Shown one piece after another: positions 41,709-50,005 of a stretch of DNA of 64,000 bases (the first letter of the stretch is position 1; every line of letters starts with the position of its first letter). The notes beneath the pieces are model-generated. The model was given only the letters and a program-made list of their open reading frames with translations, did no database searches and was not told where the DNA came from. The DNA comes from an uncultured Pelagibacteraceae bacterium (GTDB taxonomy: Bacteria > Pseudomonadota > Alphaproteobacteria > Pelagibacterales > Pelagibacteraceae). The position numbers and the translations under genes are program-made. The DNA lies in NCBI GenBank assembly GCA_902567235.1, contig CACFLX010000001.1, positions 1 to 64,000 on the forward strand, read 5' to 3'.

Positions 41709-42200
41709 TTATTGATTTTTAAGATTTGTTATTAGATATAAAAACATTGCTATATGAGAACTATTATTAAATTTTTGTTTTAATATTAATTTATATATAT
41801 CTCTTTGATTAAACAGATGAATTCTAATATCTTTTTCTGGCTTCGAAATTTTAATTAAGTCTTTTGTGTAATAACCAGTAATTTTAGTAGTTAGTCGTCC
41901 AGGCTCAGTATAAAAAGTTGATATTTTACTCAATTTTGATCTTGATCTATATCCTGTTTCTTCTCTTAATTCCTTATATGCTGATTGCAAAGTTGTTTCT
42001 TTTTTTTCTACTATGCCAGAAGGAAACTCATAATTAATTTTATTAATTGGAACTCTTTTTTGAGAAACTACTATATATTTGTCTTTAATCTTAGGTATTA
42101 CTAATGAAAGATTAGAAGTTTTAAGATAATGATAAAACTCTTTTTTCTTAAATTTTTTGTTAATTAAACTTATTCGATTGGTAAGTTTTATATTTTTCAA
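41709..42200 (-). CDS. NUDIX hydrolase
   Basis: FPSGIVEKKETTLQSAYKELREETGY Nudix box. Confidence 0.88.
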   Translation of the reverse strand: MKNIKLTNRISLINKKFKKKEFYHYLKTSNLSLVIPKIKDKYIVVSQKRVPINKINYEFPSGIVEKKETTLQSAYKELREETGYRSRSKLSKISTFYTEPGRLTTKITGYYTKDLIKISKPEKDIRIHLFNQRDIYKLILKQKFNNSSHIAMFLYLITNLKNQ

Positions 42201-42856
42201 TTTTTCTCTAAAAATAACTTTTTAACAATAAATACAGCAATTAACATTCCTACAAGCTCAGCTAAAATATAATAAGGAGTATTTAAATAACTAATACCAG
42301 TAAAAGATTCAGTAAAAGTTCTTGCTAATGCTACAGCTGGATTTGCAAAAGAAGTTGAAGAAGTAAACCAATAACCAGCAGTAATATAAAGACCAACGCT
42401 GGCAGCAACAGCAATTTTTCCTGACTTCATAGAGCCAAAAATTATTATTATAAGCCCCAATGTTGCTATTACCTCAGATGTGAATATGTAAATTCCATCT
42501 CTTGACTTAGTAGATAATTCATAAATTTCATGTTCAAAAAAGAAATTAGCTAAACCAACACCAATCAAGCAACCAACCAATTGAGCAATGATATAGTAGG
42601 GTAATAGTTTCTTCTTTAATTTACCTGTTATTGTCATTGCGATACTTACAAATGGATTAAAGTGAGCTCCTGATACATCAGCAAATACTGTAATAAGCAC
42701 AAATAAACCTGCTCCTGTTGCTATTGTGTTTGCAATTAACATCACAGCAACGTCATTAGTTAAGTTTTCTGCCATTAAACCTGAGCCAACAATAATCATT
42801 ACTAAAAAACAACTGCCTAATAGTTCAGCAAGAAAATAACGACTTTTATTTTTCAT
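42197..42856 (-). CDS. MIP-family aquaporin/aquaglyceroporin (AqpS-like), arsenic-linked
   Basis: AELLGSCFLVMIIVGSG, SGAHFNPFVS and FANPAVALAR; overlaps arsC. Confidence 0.85.
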   Translation of the reverse strand: MKNKSRYFLAELLGSCFLVMIIVGSGLMAENLTNDVAVMLIANTIATGAGLFVLITVFADVSGAHFNPFVSIAMTITGKLKKKLLPYYIIAQLVGCLIGVGLANFFFEHEIYELSTKSRDGIYIFTSEVIATLGLIIIIFGSMKSGKIAVAASVGLYITAGYWFTSSTSFANPAVALARTFTESFTGISYLNTPYYILAELVGMLIAVFIVKKLFLEKN

Positions 42857-43277
42857 TAAGTAGTTCCTTTATTTTTTTATTAATATGATTAAAAACTTTT
42901 TCAATTATTTCATCTTTTTTATTTAAGTCATTTGTTTCATTAAGTAATTTAACAGGATCTTCTATATCCCAATGAATTATCTGATCTTTATTTGGCCAAA
43001 TAGGGCAGACTTCGTTATTGGCATTATTACAAACTGTAATAACATAATCCATTTTAATTTGACTATTAATAAACTCATTAAAATTTTTAGATCTATAATT
43101 TGAAAGATCATAATGTTTTGATAATAAATAATTCTTCACATCCTCATTTATCTTTCCTGTTGGATTACTCCCAGCACTAAAACCTTTATACAAATCGTCA
43201 TACTCATTATTTATTATACTTTCAGCAATAATACTTCTTGCTGAATTACCTGTGCATACGAATAATATATTCTTCAT
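42846..43277 (-). CDS. arsC: Low-molecular-weight-phosphatase-type arsenate reductase
   Basis: ILFVCTGNSARSIIAE P-loop, GSNPTGKIN, HWDIEDP. Confidence 0.9.
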   Translation of the reverse strand: MKNILFVCTGNSARSIIAESIINNEYDDLYKGFSAGSNPTGKINEDVKNYLLSKHYDLSNYRSKNFNEFINSQIKMDYVITVCNNANNEVCPIWPNKDQIIHWDIEDPVKLLNETNDLNKKDEIIEKVFNHINKKIKELLNEK

Positions 43278-43499
43278 TTAAAAAATAACTTTATAAATAC
43301 CAATTACAAACAATGGAATTTGTAATCCAAAGTTAGTTAAGATTGCTTTATCTTTGCTCATAAATCCTGCAATAGTCCATCCAACAACTCCTAATCCATG
43401 AAAATATATATTTAATGGATATATATTTAAATTTGTAAGAAGTATTCCTACTAAAACTAAAAACGTACTGATCCACTTTAGATATTTTTTTATAAACAT
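43278..43499 (-). CDS. Small two-TM membrane protein, first gene of the arsC-aquaporin block
   Basis: 73 aa hydrophobic ORF ending next to arsC; AAAGGAAA SD upstream. Confidence 0.65.
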   Translation of the reverse strand: MFIKKYLKWISTFLVLVGILLTNLNIYPLNIYFHGLGVVGWTIAGFMSKDKAILTNFGLQIPLFVIGIYKVIF

Positions 43500-43557
43500 A
43501 AAATTTCCTTTCGTTATTATTATTTCAGTTATGTTAAGAATTTATTAAAATAAAGGA

Positions 43558-43950
43558 TTATCTACACTTTTTGCATAATCCAAAAAACTCAAGATTGTAT
43601 TTACTATATTTCATACCATCTTTGTCTTTGAAATTAGCTAAGTATTTAGAAAGACCTGCGCTACTTATTTCTGTTACTTTTTCACAGATTTCACAGATTG
43701 AAAATGCAGTAGCTTTTGCTACCTGACAACTTGAATTGTGACACGCAATAAAAGCATTTCTACTCTCAATTTTATGAATTTTTCCTATTTCAACTAGCTT
43801 ATCTAATGCTCGATAAACTTGTAACGGAGCTTTAATACCTTTCTTTTGAACATTAAAAAGGATTGAATAAGCTTTCATTGGTTCAGGAGATTTATCAATT
43901 AAATCAAAAATAATTTGCTGATTTTTTGTTAGTAAAGTTTGTTTTTGCAT
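43558..43950 (-). CDS. zur: Fur-family regulator, probably Zur
   Basis: CHNSSCQ...CEICEKV and CKKC metal-site motifs; downstream of znuCB. Confidence 0.88.
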   Translation of the reverse strand: MQKQTLLTKNQQIIFDLIDKSPEPMKAYSILFNVQKKGIKAPLQVYRALDKLVEIGKIHKIESRNAFIACHNSSCQVAKATAFSICEICEKVTEISSAGLSKYLANFKDKDGMKYSKYNLEFFGLCKKCR

Positions 43951-43974
43951 TTTTTATATTTTACCAGTTGTCCA

Positions 43975-44778
43975 TTAGTTTTTCAATTGAATGGATTGTT
44001 TTATTTTTAATAATGAAAGTATAAATAGAACTAAAGATGCTGTTATTATTGAAGGTCCTGATGCAGTATTAAACTCCAGTGAAGAAAACAGTCCTATTAT
44101 TACAGATAACAAGCCTCCAATTATTGAAAACAGTACCATTTTTTGTGGATTGTCTGAGATGTTTCTAGCCATAGCAGCTGGAATAATTAACATTCCAGTA
44201 ATTAACAACAGTCCAACCATTTTAATTGAAATTGCAATAATTGCAGCCATTAAAATTGTAAATATTGCTTTTGCTCTATCAGGATTTAATCCTTCAGCTT
44301 CTGCTAATTCATAATTTACTGTTGATGCGAATAAAGGTTTCCAAATTAATTTTAATACTAATAAAATTAATGAACCACCAGCCCATATAATAATTAAATC
44401 ATTAACTGTTACGGCTAATATATCTCCAAATAGTAATCCCATAATATCAAATCTAATAAACGTTAAAAATCCAATCACTACTAATCCTACTGCTAAAGAG
44501 GAGTGAGCTAATAGACCGAGTAGAGCATCGCCTGGAAGATTTGTTTTTCTTTGGAGCTGAATTAAAATTAAAGCAATTACAGATGAAATTATAAAAACTG
44601 AAATAGCAATATTAAATTCAAAAGAATATGCCATTGTAACTCCAAGTAATGCTGAATGCGCAAGTGTATCTCCAAAATAAGATAATCTTCTCCAAACAAC
44701 AAAACATCCAAGAGGGCCTGTTACAAAAGCAACACCAATTCCTGCTACTAAAGCTCTTATAAAAAAATCATCAAACAT
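43975..44778 (-). CDS. znuB: Zinc ABC transporter permease ZnuB
   Basis: VVWRRLSYFGDTLAHSALLGV; ABC-3 family. Confidence 0.93.
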   Translation of the reverse strand: MFDDFFIRALVAGIGVAFVTGPLGCFVVWRRLSYFGDTLAHSALLGVTMAYSFEFNIAISVFIISSVIALILIQLQRKTNLPGDALLGLLAHSSLAVGLVVIGFLTFIRFDIMGLLFGDILAVTVNDLIIIWAGGSLILLVLKLIWKPLFASTVNYELAEAEGLNPDRAKAIFTILMAAIIAISIKMVGLLLITGMLIIPAAMARNISDNPQKMVLFSIIGGLLSVIIGLFSSLEFNTASGPSIITASLVLFILSLLKIKQSIQLKN

Positions 44779-45525
44779 TTAATTTTTTTTTATTTCTCCT
44801 TCATTTGAATGAACATGGTCATGATTATGTTCATAAATAGAAAGTGTTTGAGCAGCTTGTTCACCAAACAAAGCTTTATACTCATTATTTTTTGCTACAT
44901 CACTAGGTGAACCAGAGCAACAGACATGACCATTTAAACAAACCACATGGTCGGTAGCACTCATTACAGTATGTAAATCATGAGATATTAATAAAATTCC
45001 ACAATTAAGTTCTTCAGATATTTTTTTTATCAATTCATACAAGGCAATTTCACCAGTGAAATCTACTCCTTGGACAGGTTCATCAAGTACTAATAATTCT
45101 GGTTTTTTTGAAATAGCTCTAGCGAGCAAAACTCTTTGAAATTCACCACCAGATAAATTGCCTAAGTTTTTATGTTTTAAGTGTACTACGCCCGTCAAAG
45201 ATAACGCCTCATCTATAGCTTCTTCTTTAAGACTTTCAGTTAGGACCATAAAATCTCTAACTCTTAATGGTAATGTCCAATCTATAGAAACTTTTTGAGG
45301 AACATAACCAATTTTGTTAGTATATTTTTCAACTTCACCATCAAATTTTTTATAAATACCTAAAGCAATTTTTGCTGTTGTACTTTTTCCAGAACCATTA
45401 GGGCCTATAAGTGTTACAATTTTACCTTTTTCAACCTCTAGTGATACTCCCTTAACAAGCCACTTATCATTTTGCTGATAACCTGCATTTTTTAATTTCA
45501 CTAACGTGTTACTATTTGTTCCCAT
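44779..45525 (-). CDS. znuC: Zinc ABC transporter ATPase ZnuC
   Basis: IGPNGSGKST, LSGGEFQRVLLARA, LVLDEPVQGVD, His-rich C-terminus. Confidence 0.93.
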   Translation of the reverse strand: MGTNSNTLVKLKNAGYQQNDKWLVKGVSLEVEKGKIVTLIGPNGSGKSTTAKIALGIYKKFDGEVEKYTNKIGYVPQKVSIDWTLPLRVRDFMVLTESLKEEAIDEALSLTGVVHLKHKNLGNLSGGEFQRVLLARAISKKPELLVLDEPVQGVDFTGEIALYELIKKISEELNCGILLISHDLHTVMSATDHVVCLNGHVCCSGSPSDVAKNNEYKALFGEQAAQTLSIYEHNHDHVHSNEGEIKKN

Positions 45526-45543
45526 TTTACCGCTTGACTTTCT

Positions 45544-45580
45544 AATGTTATATTATTACATAATGTTATATTATAACAAC
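45544..45580. promoter_or_regulatory. Two tandem Zur-box-like palindromes between znuC and znuA
   Basis: GTTATATTATTAC (45547-45559) and GTTATATTATAAC (45565-45577), each in AATGTTATATTATNACA context. Confidence 0.75.
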
Positions 45581-45597
45581 CAATTAATACTTAACCT

Positions 45598-46710
45598 ATG
45601 AAAAATCTAAAAAAAATACCATTTATCTTATCTATACTATCATTCTTAACTATTTTTACACCGGCAAATGCTGATTTAAAAGTGGTTGCATCTATTAAAC
45701 CAATACATTCGCTAGCTAGCTATCTTATGGATGGCATTGGTAAACCTGATTTGATAGTTGATGGATATTCTTCACCACACGGCTTTGCATTAAAGCCATC
45801 GCATGCAAAAATGTTACAAGAAGCAGATATCATATTTTATGTAGGTGAAGACTTAGAAAATTTTTTAGAAAAACCATTAAAATCAATTGCCAAAAAAGCT
45901 GAAAAAATTGAGCTTATGGAAATAAAAGGGTTAAATAAATTAAAATTTAGAGAAAGAAATATTTTTGATGGTCATGATGATCATGGGCACGATGAAGATG
46001 GTCATAAAGAAGATGATCATGATGATGACCATAAACATGAAGAAGATGGTCATAAAGAAGACGACCATGACGATGATCACAAACATGAAGAAGATGGTCA
46101 CAAAGAAGATGATCACGATGACCATAAACATGAAGAAGATGGCCACAAAGAAGATGATCATGATGATCACGGACATGACGAGGATGGCCATGAAGGTCAC
46201 GCACATGGTGAATACGACCCTCATATTTGGTTAGATCCAGAAAATGCAAAAGTAATATTAAATGAAATGGTTGAGCATTTAATAGAAAATGATGCAAAAA
46301 ATGCATCAACTTATAAAAAGAATTTAAAAAACGCTGAAAAAGATTTAGATAAACTTGTGAAAAAAGTAAAATCTGATCTTAATAAAGATTTTAAATCTAT
46401 CGTTTTTCATGATGCCTATCAATATTTTGAAGAGAGATTTAATGTAAATGTAATGGGTGCATTTACAGTTAATACAGACGTTATGCCTGGTGCAGAACAA
46501 TTAGCAGAAATTAGAGAAATAATTGAGCATGATAAAGTATCTTGTATATTTTCAGAACCTCAATTTAACCCTGATATCATAAATGCAGTTGCAAAAGATA
46601 TGAATATAAAAACTGGCGTTTTAGATCCATTAGGAGCAACTCTAGAACCAGGTAAAGATTTATATTTTGATTTGATCAAGAACATGTCTAAATCTTTTAA
46701 AGGCTGTTAA
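45598..46710 (+). CDS. znuA: Zinc ABC transporter substrate-binding protein ZnuA with long His/Asp-rich loop
   Basis: VASIKPIHSLASYLM, EYDPHIWLDPENAK, FHDAYQYFEERF. Confidence 0.94.
   Translation: MKNLKKIPFILSILSFLTIFTPANADLKVVASIKPIHSLASYLMDGIGKPDLIVDGYSSPHGFALKPSHAKMLQEADIIFYVGEDLENFLEKPLKSIAKKAEKIELMEIKGLNKLKFRERNIFDGHDDHGHDEDGHKEDDHDDDHKHEEDGHKEDDHDDDHKHEEDGHKEDDHDDHKHEEDGHKEDDHDDHGHDEDGHEGHAHGEYDPHIWLDPENAKVILNEMVEHLIENDAKNASTYKKNLKNAEKDLDKLVKKVKSDLNKDFKSIVFHDAYQYFEERFNVNVMGAFTVNTDVMPGAEQLAEIREIIEHDKVSCIFSEPQFNPDIINAVAKDMNIKTGVLDPLGATLEPGKDLYFDLIKNMSKSFKGC
45967..46206 (+). repeat. In-frame tandem repeat encoding GHKEDDHDD(D)HKHEED units in znuA
   Basis: Units at 46000-46047 (48 nt), 46048-46095 (48 nt), 46096-46140 (45 nt), 46141-46185 (45 nt) with flanking partial units. 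Confidence 0.93.
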
Positions 46711-46752
46711 TTTAAAATTGATCTTTTGTTATAAATAATATCTAATAAAGGG

Positions 46753-47751
46753 ATGAGTACAATTTCCCTTAGTTTAGATGAAATATTTGATCTAGCTAAA
46801 AAAACATTATTAGCTAATGGATGTGATGATGAAACAGCATCTATTCTCTCAGATTTAATAATGAAAGCTGAAAGAGATGGCTCATTATCTCATGGTTTAT
46901 TTAGATTGCCTGCTTATGTTACTGGTCTAAAAAGTGGTAAAATAAACGGTAAAGGTAAACCAGAAATCAAAAAAATATCACCTAGTGTAATAAAAGTTTT
47001 AGGCAATAATTGTTTGGCTCCAGTAGTTTTAAGCAAAGGTATTCCAGAATTAGTAAAAGCTGCTAAAGAAAATGGAGTAGCAGTTTTAGCTATTAATAAT
47101 TCGCATCACATGGCTGCTATGTGGCCTGAAACAGAAATGATAGCAGAGCAAGGTTTAGTTGCTTTTGCATGTACATCTTACAAGCCTGCTGTTGCACCAG
47201 CGGGAGCTACAAAGCCATTATTTGGAACTAATCCAATTTCATTTGCATGGCCACGACCGGGAAAAACTCCGGTTGTTTATGATATGGCAACAGCTTCAAT
47301 GGCAATGGGTGAAGTGCAAGTTGCTAAAAGAGAAGGGCATAAAGTTCCATTAGGTACTGGTTTAACTAAAGATGGAAAAGATACTACTGATCCTGGAGAA
47401 ATAGCTGATGGAGGCGTATTACTGCCCTTTGGAGGCTATAAGGGCTCAGGGATAGCTATGATGGTTGAATTATTAGCAGGAGCTCTTGTTGGTGATAATT
47501 TTAGCTATGAGACAGCAGCTAAAGATAATAATGATGGCGGACCTCCAAGTGGTGGAGAATTCATATTAGCAATATCTCCAGACAAGTTATCAGGAAATGA
47601 TTGGGATAAACATTCAAATGAATTTTTTGATAAAATGAAATCAATGGAAGGTGTAAGACTTCCAGGTGAAAGAAGACATAAAAATAGACTTGATAAAGGT
47701 CCAAGAAATATAAACGAAGAACTTGTTAATAAAATTAAATCTTTAAGCTAA
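46753..47751 (+). CDS. Malate/L-lactate dehydrogenase (Ldh2 family) oxidoreductase
   Basis: NNSHHMAAMWPETE, FGTNPISFAWP, LPFGGYKGSGIAMMVE. Confidence 0.9.
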   Translation: MSTISLSLDEIFDLAKKTLLANGCDDETASILSDLIMKAERDGSLSHGLFRLPAYVTGLKSGKINGKGKPEIKKISPSVIKVLGNNCLAPVVLSKGIPELVKAAKENGVAVLAINNSHHMAAMWPETEMIAEQGLVAFACTSYKPAVAPAGATKPLFGTNPISFAWPRPGKTPVVYDMATASMAMGEVQVAKREGHKVPLGTGLTKDGKDTTDPGEIADGGVLLPFGGYKGSGIAMMVELLAGALVGDNFSYETAAKDNNDGGPPSGGEFILAISPDKLSGNDWDKHSNEFFDKMKSMEGVRLPGERRHKNRLDKGPRNINEELVNKIKSLS

Positions 47752-48519
47752 TTCAATTTCAATAGGTGTGTGATCAGATGGTTTTTGTCTTCCACGAGGA
47801 AACTTATTTATTTTAACATCTTTAACAGCATCAATTAAAGAACTTGAAACTAAAAAATGATCTATTCTCATACCATTATTTTTTTGCCAAGCACCACTTG
47901 TGTAATCCCAAAAAGTATAGCCTTCTTTATCAGGATGAATAAACCTGTATGCATCATGAAAACCTAAATTGATTAACTCTCTTAGTTTTTTTCTTATCTC
48001 TAATCTAAACAAAGCATCATTTTCATAACTCTTTGGATTATGTACATCTTCAGCTGATGGAATTATATTAAAATCACCACCAATAATTATATTTTCATTT
48101 TGCTTAGATATTGATTTTAATTTTTTAATTAAACTATCCAACCAGTAAAGTTTATATGTATATTTTTCTGTATCTACAGGATTACCATTTGGAGTATAAA
48201 TATTAATTAATGTTATAGTTTTTTTCTTATGTTTTACTTCAGCAGATATTATTCTTGATTGTTTATTTTTATCTTTAAAAATATCATTTTTAATACTATC
48301 TAATTTTTTTTTAGAAATAATTGCAACACCATTATAGCTTTTTTGTCCAAATACATAATTTTCATACTTAAGATTTTTAATATCATCGTAAGGGTAAGTT
48401 TCATCAGGAGTTTTTATTTCCTGCATCATCAATATATCTGGTGAAAATTTATTTAAATATTCTTTTATATTTTCAATTCGAGCTCTTACTGAATTAACAT
48501 TCCAGGAACTGATGATCAT
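47743..48519 (-). CDS. xth: Exodeoxyribonuclease III
   Basis: MIISSWNVNSVRAR, LMMQEIKTPDE, GGDFNIIPSAEDV, SDHTPIE; ATG at 48519 preferred. Confidence 0.92.
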   Translation of the reverse strand: MIISSWNVNSVRARIENIKEYLNKFSPDILMMQEIKTPDETYPYDDIKNLKYENYVFGQKSYNGVAIISKKKLDSIKNDIFKDKNKQSRIISAEVKHKKKTITLINIYTPNGNPVDTEKYTYKLYWLDSLIKKLKSISKQNENIIIGGDFNIIPSAEDVHNPKSYENDALFRLEIRKKLRELINLGFHDAYRFIHPDKEGYTFWDYTSGAWQKNNGMRIDHFLVSSSLIDAVKDVKINKFPRGRQKPSDHTPIEIELA

Positions 48520-48839
48520 TAAAGTGAGAAAGAAACGCCACAACCACAAGAAGATTTACTTTGTGGATTACTGATTTTGAAATTATCTCCGATTAATTCT
48601 TTAACATAATCAACCTCAGATCCTTTCAGTAGTTCAGCTGATTTTTTGTCGATTAGTATGTTTTCATGTTTAAGATCATCTTCATCTTGTTTATTATCAA
48701 ATGAAAAATCATATTGAAAACCAGAACAACCACCACCTTTAATAGCGATTCTAAAAAAAGATCCTTTATCTTTTTTTGAAAGCATTGCATTAATCTGTTT
48801 TAATGCATTATCGGTAAATTTAATTTCTTTAATCATCAT
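48519..48839 (-). CDS. erpA: A-type iron-sulfur cluster insertion protein (ErpA/IscA)
   Basis: RIAIKGGGCSGFQYDF and C-terminal SSCGCGVSF. Confidence 0.9.
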   Translation of the reverse strand: MMIKEIKFTDNALKQINAMLSKKDKGSFFRIAIKGGGCSGFQYDFSFDNKQDEDDLKHENILIDKKSAELLKGSEVDYVKELIGDNFKISNPQSKSSCGCGVSFSL

Positions 48840-48886
48840 ATAAGACTGATATTACTAATATAATGTTAAATTGTCATTTTTAAAGA

Positions 48887-50005
48887 ATGAAAAACTACAA
48901 AAAAATAGGGATTATTAAAAGTAAAGGTAGACTTATAAATGAGCCTAATTCTCCCTATAGATCCCCATTTCAAAGAGATAGAGATAGAATTATTCATAGT
49001 ACGGCATTTCGAAGGTTAAAACATAAAACACAAGTTTTTGTTAATACAGAAGGGGATCATTATAGAACTAGAATTACCCATTCAATCGAAGTTGCTCAAA
49101 TTGCAAGAACAATATCTCGATATTTAAACTTAAATGATGATTTAACTGAAACTTTAAGCCTTGCTCATGATCTTGGTCACACTCCTTTTGGACATGCTGG
49201 AGAAGAAGCATTAAATGAATGCATGAACGATCATGGTGGATTTGATCATAATCTACAGACATTAAGGATAGTGATGTTTATTGAAAACAAATACGTAAAA
49301 TTTAAAGGCTTGAATTTAACAGTTGAAACATTGGATGGTCTTTTAAAACATAACGGTCCTTATTATGACGATACTGATGTTAAAAATTTGATTGGACTAA
49401 AAAATTTAAAAAATAAAATTGATTTAAACTCTTATCCTTCAATTGAAGCTCAAATTGCATCTATTTCAGACGATATTGCATATAACAATCATGATATTCA
49501 AGATGGGTTTAATGCAAACATTTTTAGAATTAATGAATTAAAAGAAATTAATTTTTTCAATGAAATATTAAAAAGATATTCATCAAAATTTAAAAAAACT
49601 AATAATAGAATTTTAATCTATCAAATGGTTAGAGATTCTATTAATCTTATGGTTAAAGATTTGATAAAAAATTCTTTAATAAACTTTAAACTTAATAAAA
49701 TTAATAAATTAAATGATGTTTATAAGTCAGAGAATAAACTTGTTTGTTTTTCTTCTAATTATGAAAACATAATTAATGAAATAAGAGATTTTTTAAGCTT
49801 TAAAATGTATAAAAATAATAAAGTTTTAAAAAAGAATAATGAGGGTAGAAGAATAATTGAAAAATTGTTTAAAGCAATATCAAGAAATCCTAGAAAATTT
49901 TTGACATTTTCAACAAATAAACATAATAAATATAGATCTATAGCTGACTATATTTCTGGTATGACCGATCGATTTGCAATAAATATTTATAAATCATTAA
50001 AATGA
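48887..50005 (+). CDS. dgt: dGTPase-like HD-domain triphosphohydrolase
   Basis: RTRITHSIEVAQIART, LAHDLGHTPFGHAGE, DDIAYNNHD. Confidence 0.93.
   Translation: MKNYKKIGIIKSKGRLINEPNSPYRSPFQRDRDRIIHSTAFRRLKHKTQVFVNTEGDHYRTRITHSIEVAQIARTISRYLNLNDDLTETLSLAHDLGHTPFGHAGEEALNECMNDHGGFDHNLQTLRIVMFIENKYVKFKGLNLTVETLDGLLKHNGPYYDDTDVKNLIGLKNLKNKIDLNSYPSIEAQIASISDDIAYNNHDIQDGFNANIFRINELKEINFFNEILKRYSSKFKKTNNRILIYQMVRDSINLMVKDLIKNSLINFKLNKINKLNDVYKSENKLVCFSSNYENIINEIRDFLSFKMYKNNKVLKKNNEGRRIIEKLFKAISRNPRKFLTFSTNKHNKYRSIADYISGMTDRFAINIYKSLK

Noticed and set aside
45940-46309. Overlapping ORFs on both strands across the znuA repeat (45940-46224 -, 45947-46309 -, 45965-46234 +)
   Set aside because: Repetitive peptides (VIIMIIFFV..., MKKMVIKKM...) arise from reading the tandem GAT/CAT repeat in other frames; the znuA frame explains the DNA.
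46748-46770. AAGGGA...TCCCTT hairpin across the Ldh2-family start codon
   Set aside because: Only 6 bp; could sequester the RBS but is too short to support without conservation data.
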